Part shown: in pieces, positions 31,639-32,614 of the stretch
How the letters are laid out: each line of letters starts with the position of its first letter
Numbering within the stretch: the first letter of the stretch is position 1
Origin: DATGFB01 sp032160545
Lineage (GTDB): Bacteria; Actinomycetota; Actinomycetes; Mycobacteriales; Jatrophihabitantaceae
Direction of reading: 5' to 3'
Assembly: GCA_032160545.1 (NCBI GenBank)
Contig: JAVHVN010000198.1
Span: 1 to 32,614, forward strand
Length of the DNA: 32,614 nucleotides
Program-made: the position numbers and the translations under genes
The notes under the pieces: model-generated
Seen by the model: only the letters and a program-made list of their open reading frames with translations
Databases searched by the model: none
What the model was told of the DNA's origin: nothing

Positions 31639-32614
31639 GTGGCAGCAGAGAGCAGGAACAGCTTCGGGGCTCGGGCGCAGCTGGCGGTCGGGGACACCAC
31701 CTACGACTATTTCCGGATCGGAGCGGTCGAGGGAAGCGCGCGGCTGCCCTTCAGCCTCAAGGTGCTGCTCGAGAACCTGCTGCGCACCGAGGACGGCAAG
31801 AACGTCACCGAGGCGCAGATCCGGGCGCTTGCGGGCTGGCGGGCCGACGCCGAGCCCGATACCGAGATCCAGTTCACGCCCGCTCGGGTCGTGATGCAGG
31901 ACTTCACCGGGGTGCCGGCGGTGGTCGACCTCGCGACAATGCGCGAGGCCGTCGTCGAACTCGGCGGGGATGCCACGCGGATCAATCCGCTGGCCCCTGC
32001 CGAGCTGGTCATCGACCACTCGGTGATCGCCGACCTGTTCGGCACACCCGACGCATTCGCCCGCAACGTCGAGCTCGAGTACGAACGCAACAAGGAGCGC
32101 TATCAGTTCCTGCGCTGGGGGCAGACCGCATTCGACCAGTTCAAGGTCGTCCCGCCGGGGACCGGCATCGTGCACCAGGTCAACATCGAGTACCTCGCCC
32201 GAGTCGTCTTCGCGCGAGATGGCCTGCTCTACCCCGACACGCTCGTGGGCACCGACTCGCACACGACGATGGTCAACGGCCTGGGCGTACTTGGCTGGGG
32301 CGTCGGCGGCATCGAGGCGGAGGCCGCCATGCTCGGTCAGCCCGTCAGCATGCTGATCCCCCGCGTCGTCGGCTTCAAACTCACCGGGGAGCTGCCCGAC
32401 GGCTCCACCGCGACCGACCTCGTCCTGGTGATCACCGAGATGCTGCGCAAGCACGGTGTGGTCGGCAAGTTCGTCGAGTTCTACGGTCCGGGCGTCGGGG
32501 CGGTGCCGCTGGCCAACCGCGCCACGATCGGCAACATGAGCCCCGAGTACGGGTCGACGTGCGCGATCTTCCCGATCGACGACGAGACCCTGCGGTACCT
32601 GCGCTTCACCGGTC
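31639..32614 (+). CDS. acn: Aconitate hydratase, N-terminal part
   Basis: First 325 codons of aconitase A, cut by the right edge. It interconverts citrate and isocitrate with a [4Fe-4S] cluster in the TCA cycle. Recognisable are LPFSLKVLLENLLR (36-49), QDFTGVPAVVDLA, the substrate-site GTDSHTTM (204-211) and SPEYGSTCAIFPID (301-314). The three cluster cysteines lie beyond the window. GTG 31639 was chosen because AAGGAG is 6 nt upstream; the GTG just before it (31636) leaves only 3 nt. Confidence 0.96.
   Translation, partial: MAAESRNSFGARAQLAVGDTTYDYFRIGAVEGSARLPFSLKVLLENLLRTEDGKNVTEAQIRALAGWRADAEPDTEIQFTPARVVMQDFTGVPAVVDLATMREAVVELGGDATRINPLAPAELVIDHSVIADLFGTPDAFARNVELEYERNKERYQFLRWGQTAFDQFKVVPPGTGIVHQVNIEYLARVVFARDGLLYPDTLVGTDSHTTMVNGLGVLGWGVGGIEAEAAMLGQPVSMLIPRVVGFKLTGELPDGSTATDLVLVITEMLRKHGVVGKFVEFYGPGVGAVPLANRATIGNMSPEYGSTCAIFPIDDETLRYLRFTG

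Overview
The window is ordinary high-GC chromosomal DNA from an actinobacterium. The gene set points there: an ECF42-type sigma factor beside a DGPF protein, DUF3097, a coproporphyrin-type ferrochelatase with a C-terminal cysteine cluster, a RipA-like NlpC/P60 hydrolase, and GTG starts. At least nine genes have a TANNNT -10 box 6-8 nt before the start codon, the mark of leaderless transcription. The right part keeps the gene order known from Mycobacterium tuberculosis (acn / ripA / moxR1 / DUF58 / VWA / fabG1 / inhA / hemZ). However, the enoyl reductase lacks the long mycobacterial substrate loop, so a non-mycolate actinobacterium is likely. The genus cannot be fixed from sequence alone. No tRNA, rRNA, CRISPR, prophage or insertion sequence was seen.

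Layout. 1-5529: a minus-strand operon (response regulator/nucleotide cyclase fusion, ABC ATPase, FtsX-type permease running off the left edge), divergent from a cyclic-nucleotide-binding protein. 5540-7120: a lipoprotein and a zinc-ribbon membrane protein. 7121-7526: a 406-bp gap with a strong hairpin and two operator-like palindromes, leading into a YceI protein and a CPBP membrane protease. 8951-10954: a small acidic protein, then a DGPF protein and ECF42 sigma factor behind a good match to the ECF42 promoter. 10993-14214: a NiCoT nickel/cobalt permease, with a perfect 19-bp-arm inverted repeat covering its ribosome-binding site, and a secreted S53 peptidase. 14556-17077: SPFH protein, NfeD and DUF3097. 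17149-20063: two PAP2 phosphatase genes converging with a 62-bp overlap (one fused to a diacylglycerol-kinase-like domain) and an actinobacterial hypothetical. 20183-21202: an alpha/beta hydrolase.

21212-32614: fabG-fabI-cpfC with a coupled APH-like kinase; a divergent quinone oxidoreductase; moxR-DUF58-VWA; a 74-aa Cys-rich protein; moaA; the NlpC/P60 hydrolase; and the first 325 codons of aconitase.

No wholly new system is obvious. The best candidates for follow-up are the cyclase/exporter/cNMP-receptor module at the left edge, the hairpin in front of the NiCoT gene, and the shared CTTGAC/GTCAAG half-sites upstream of yceI and acn.
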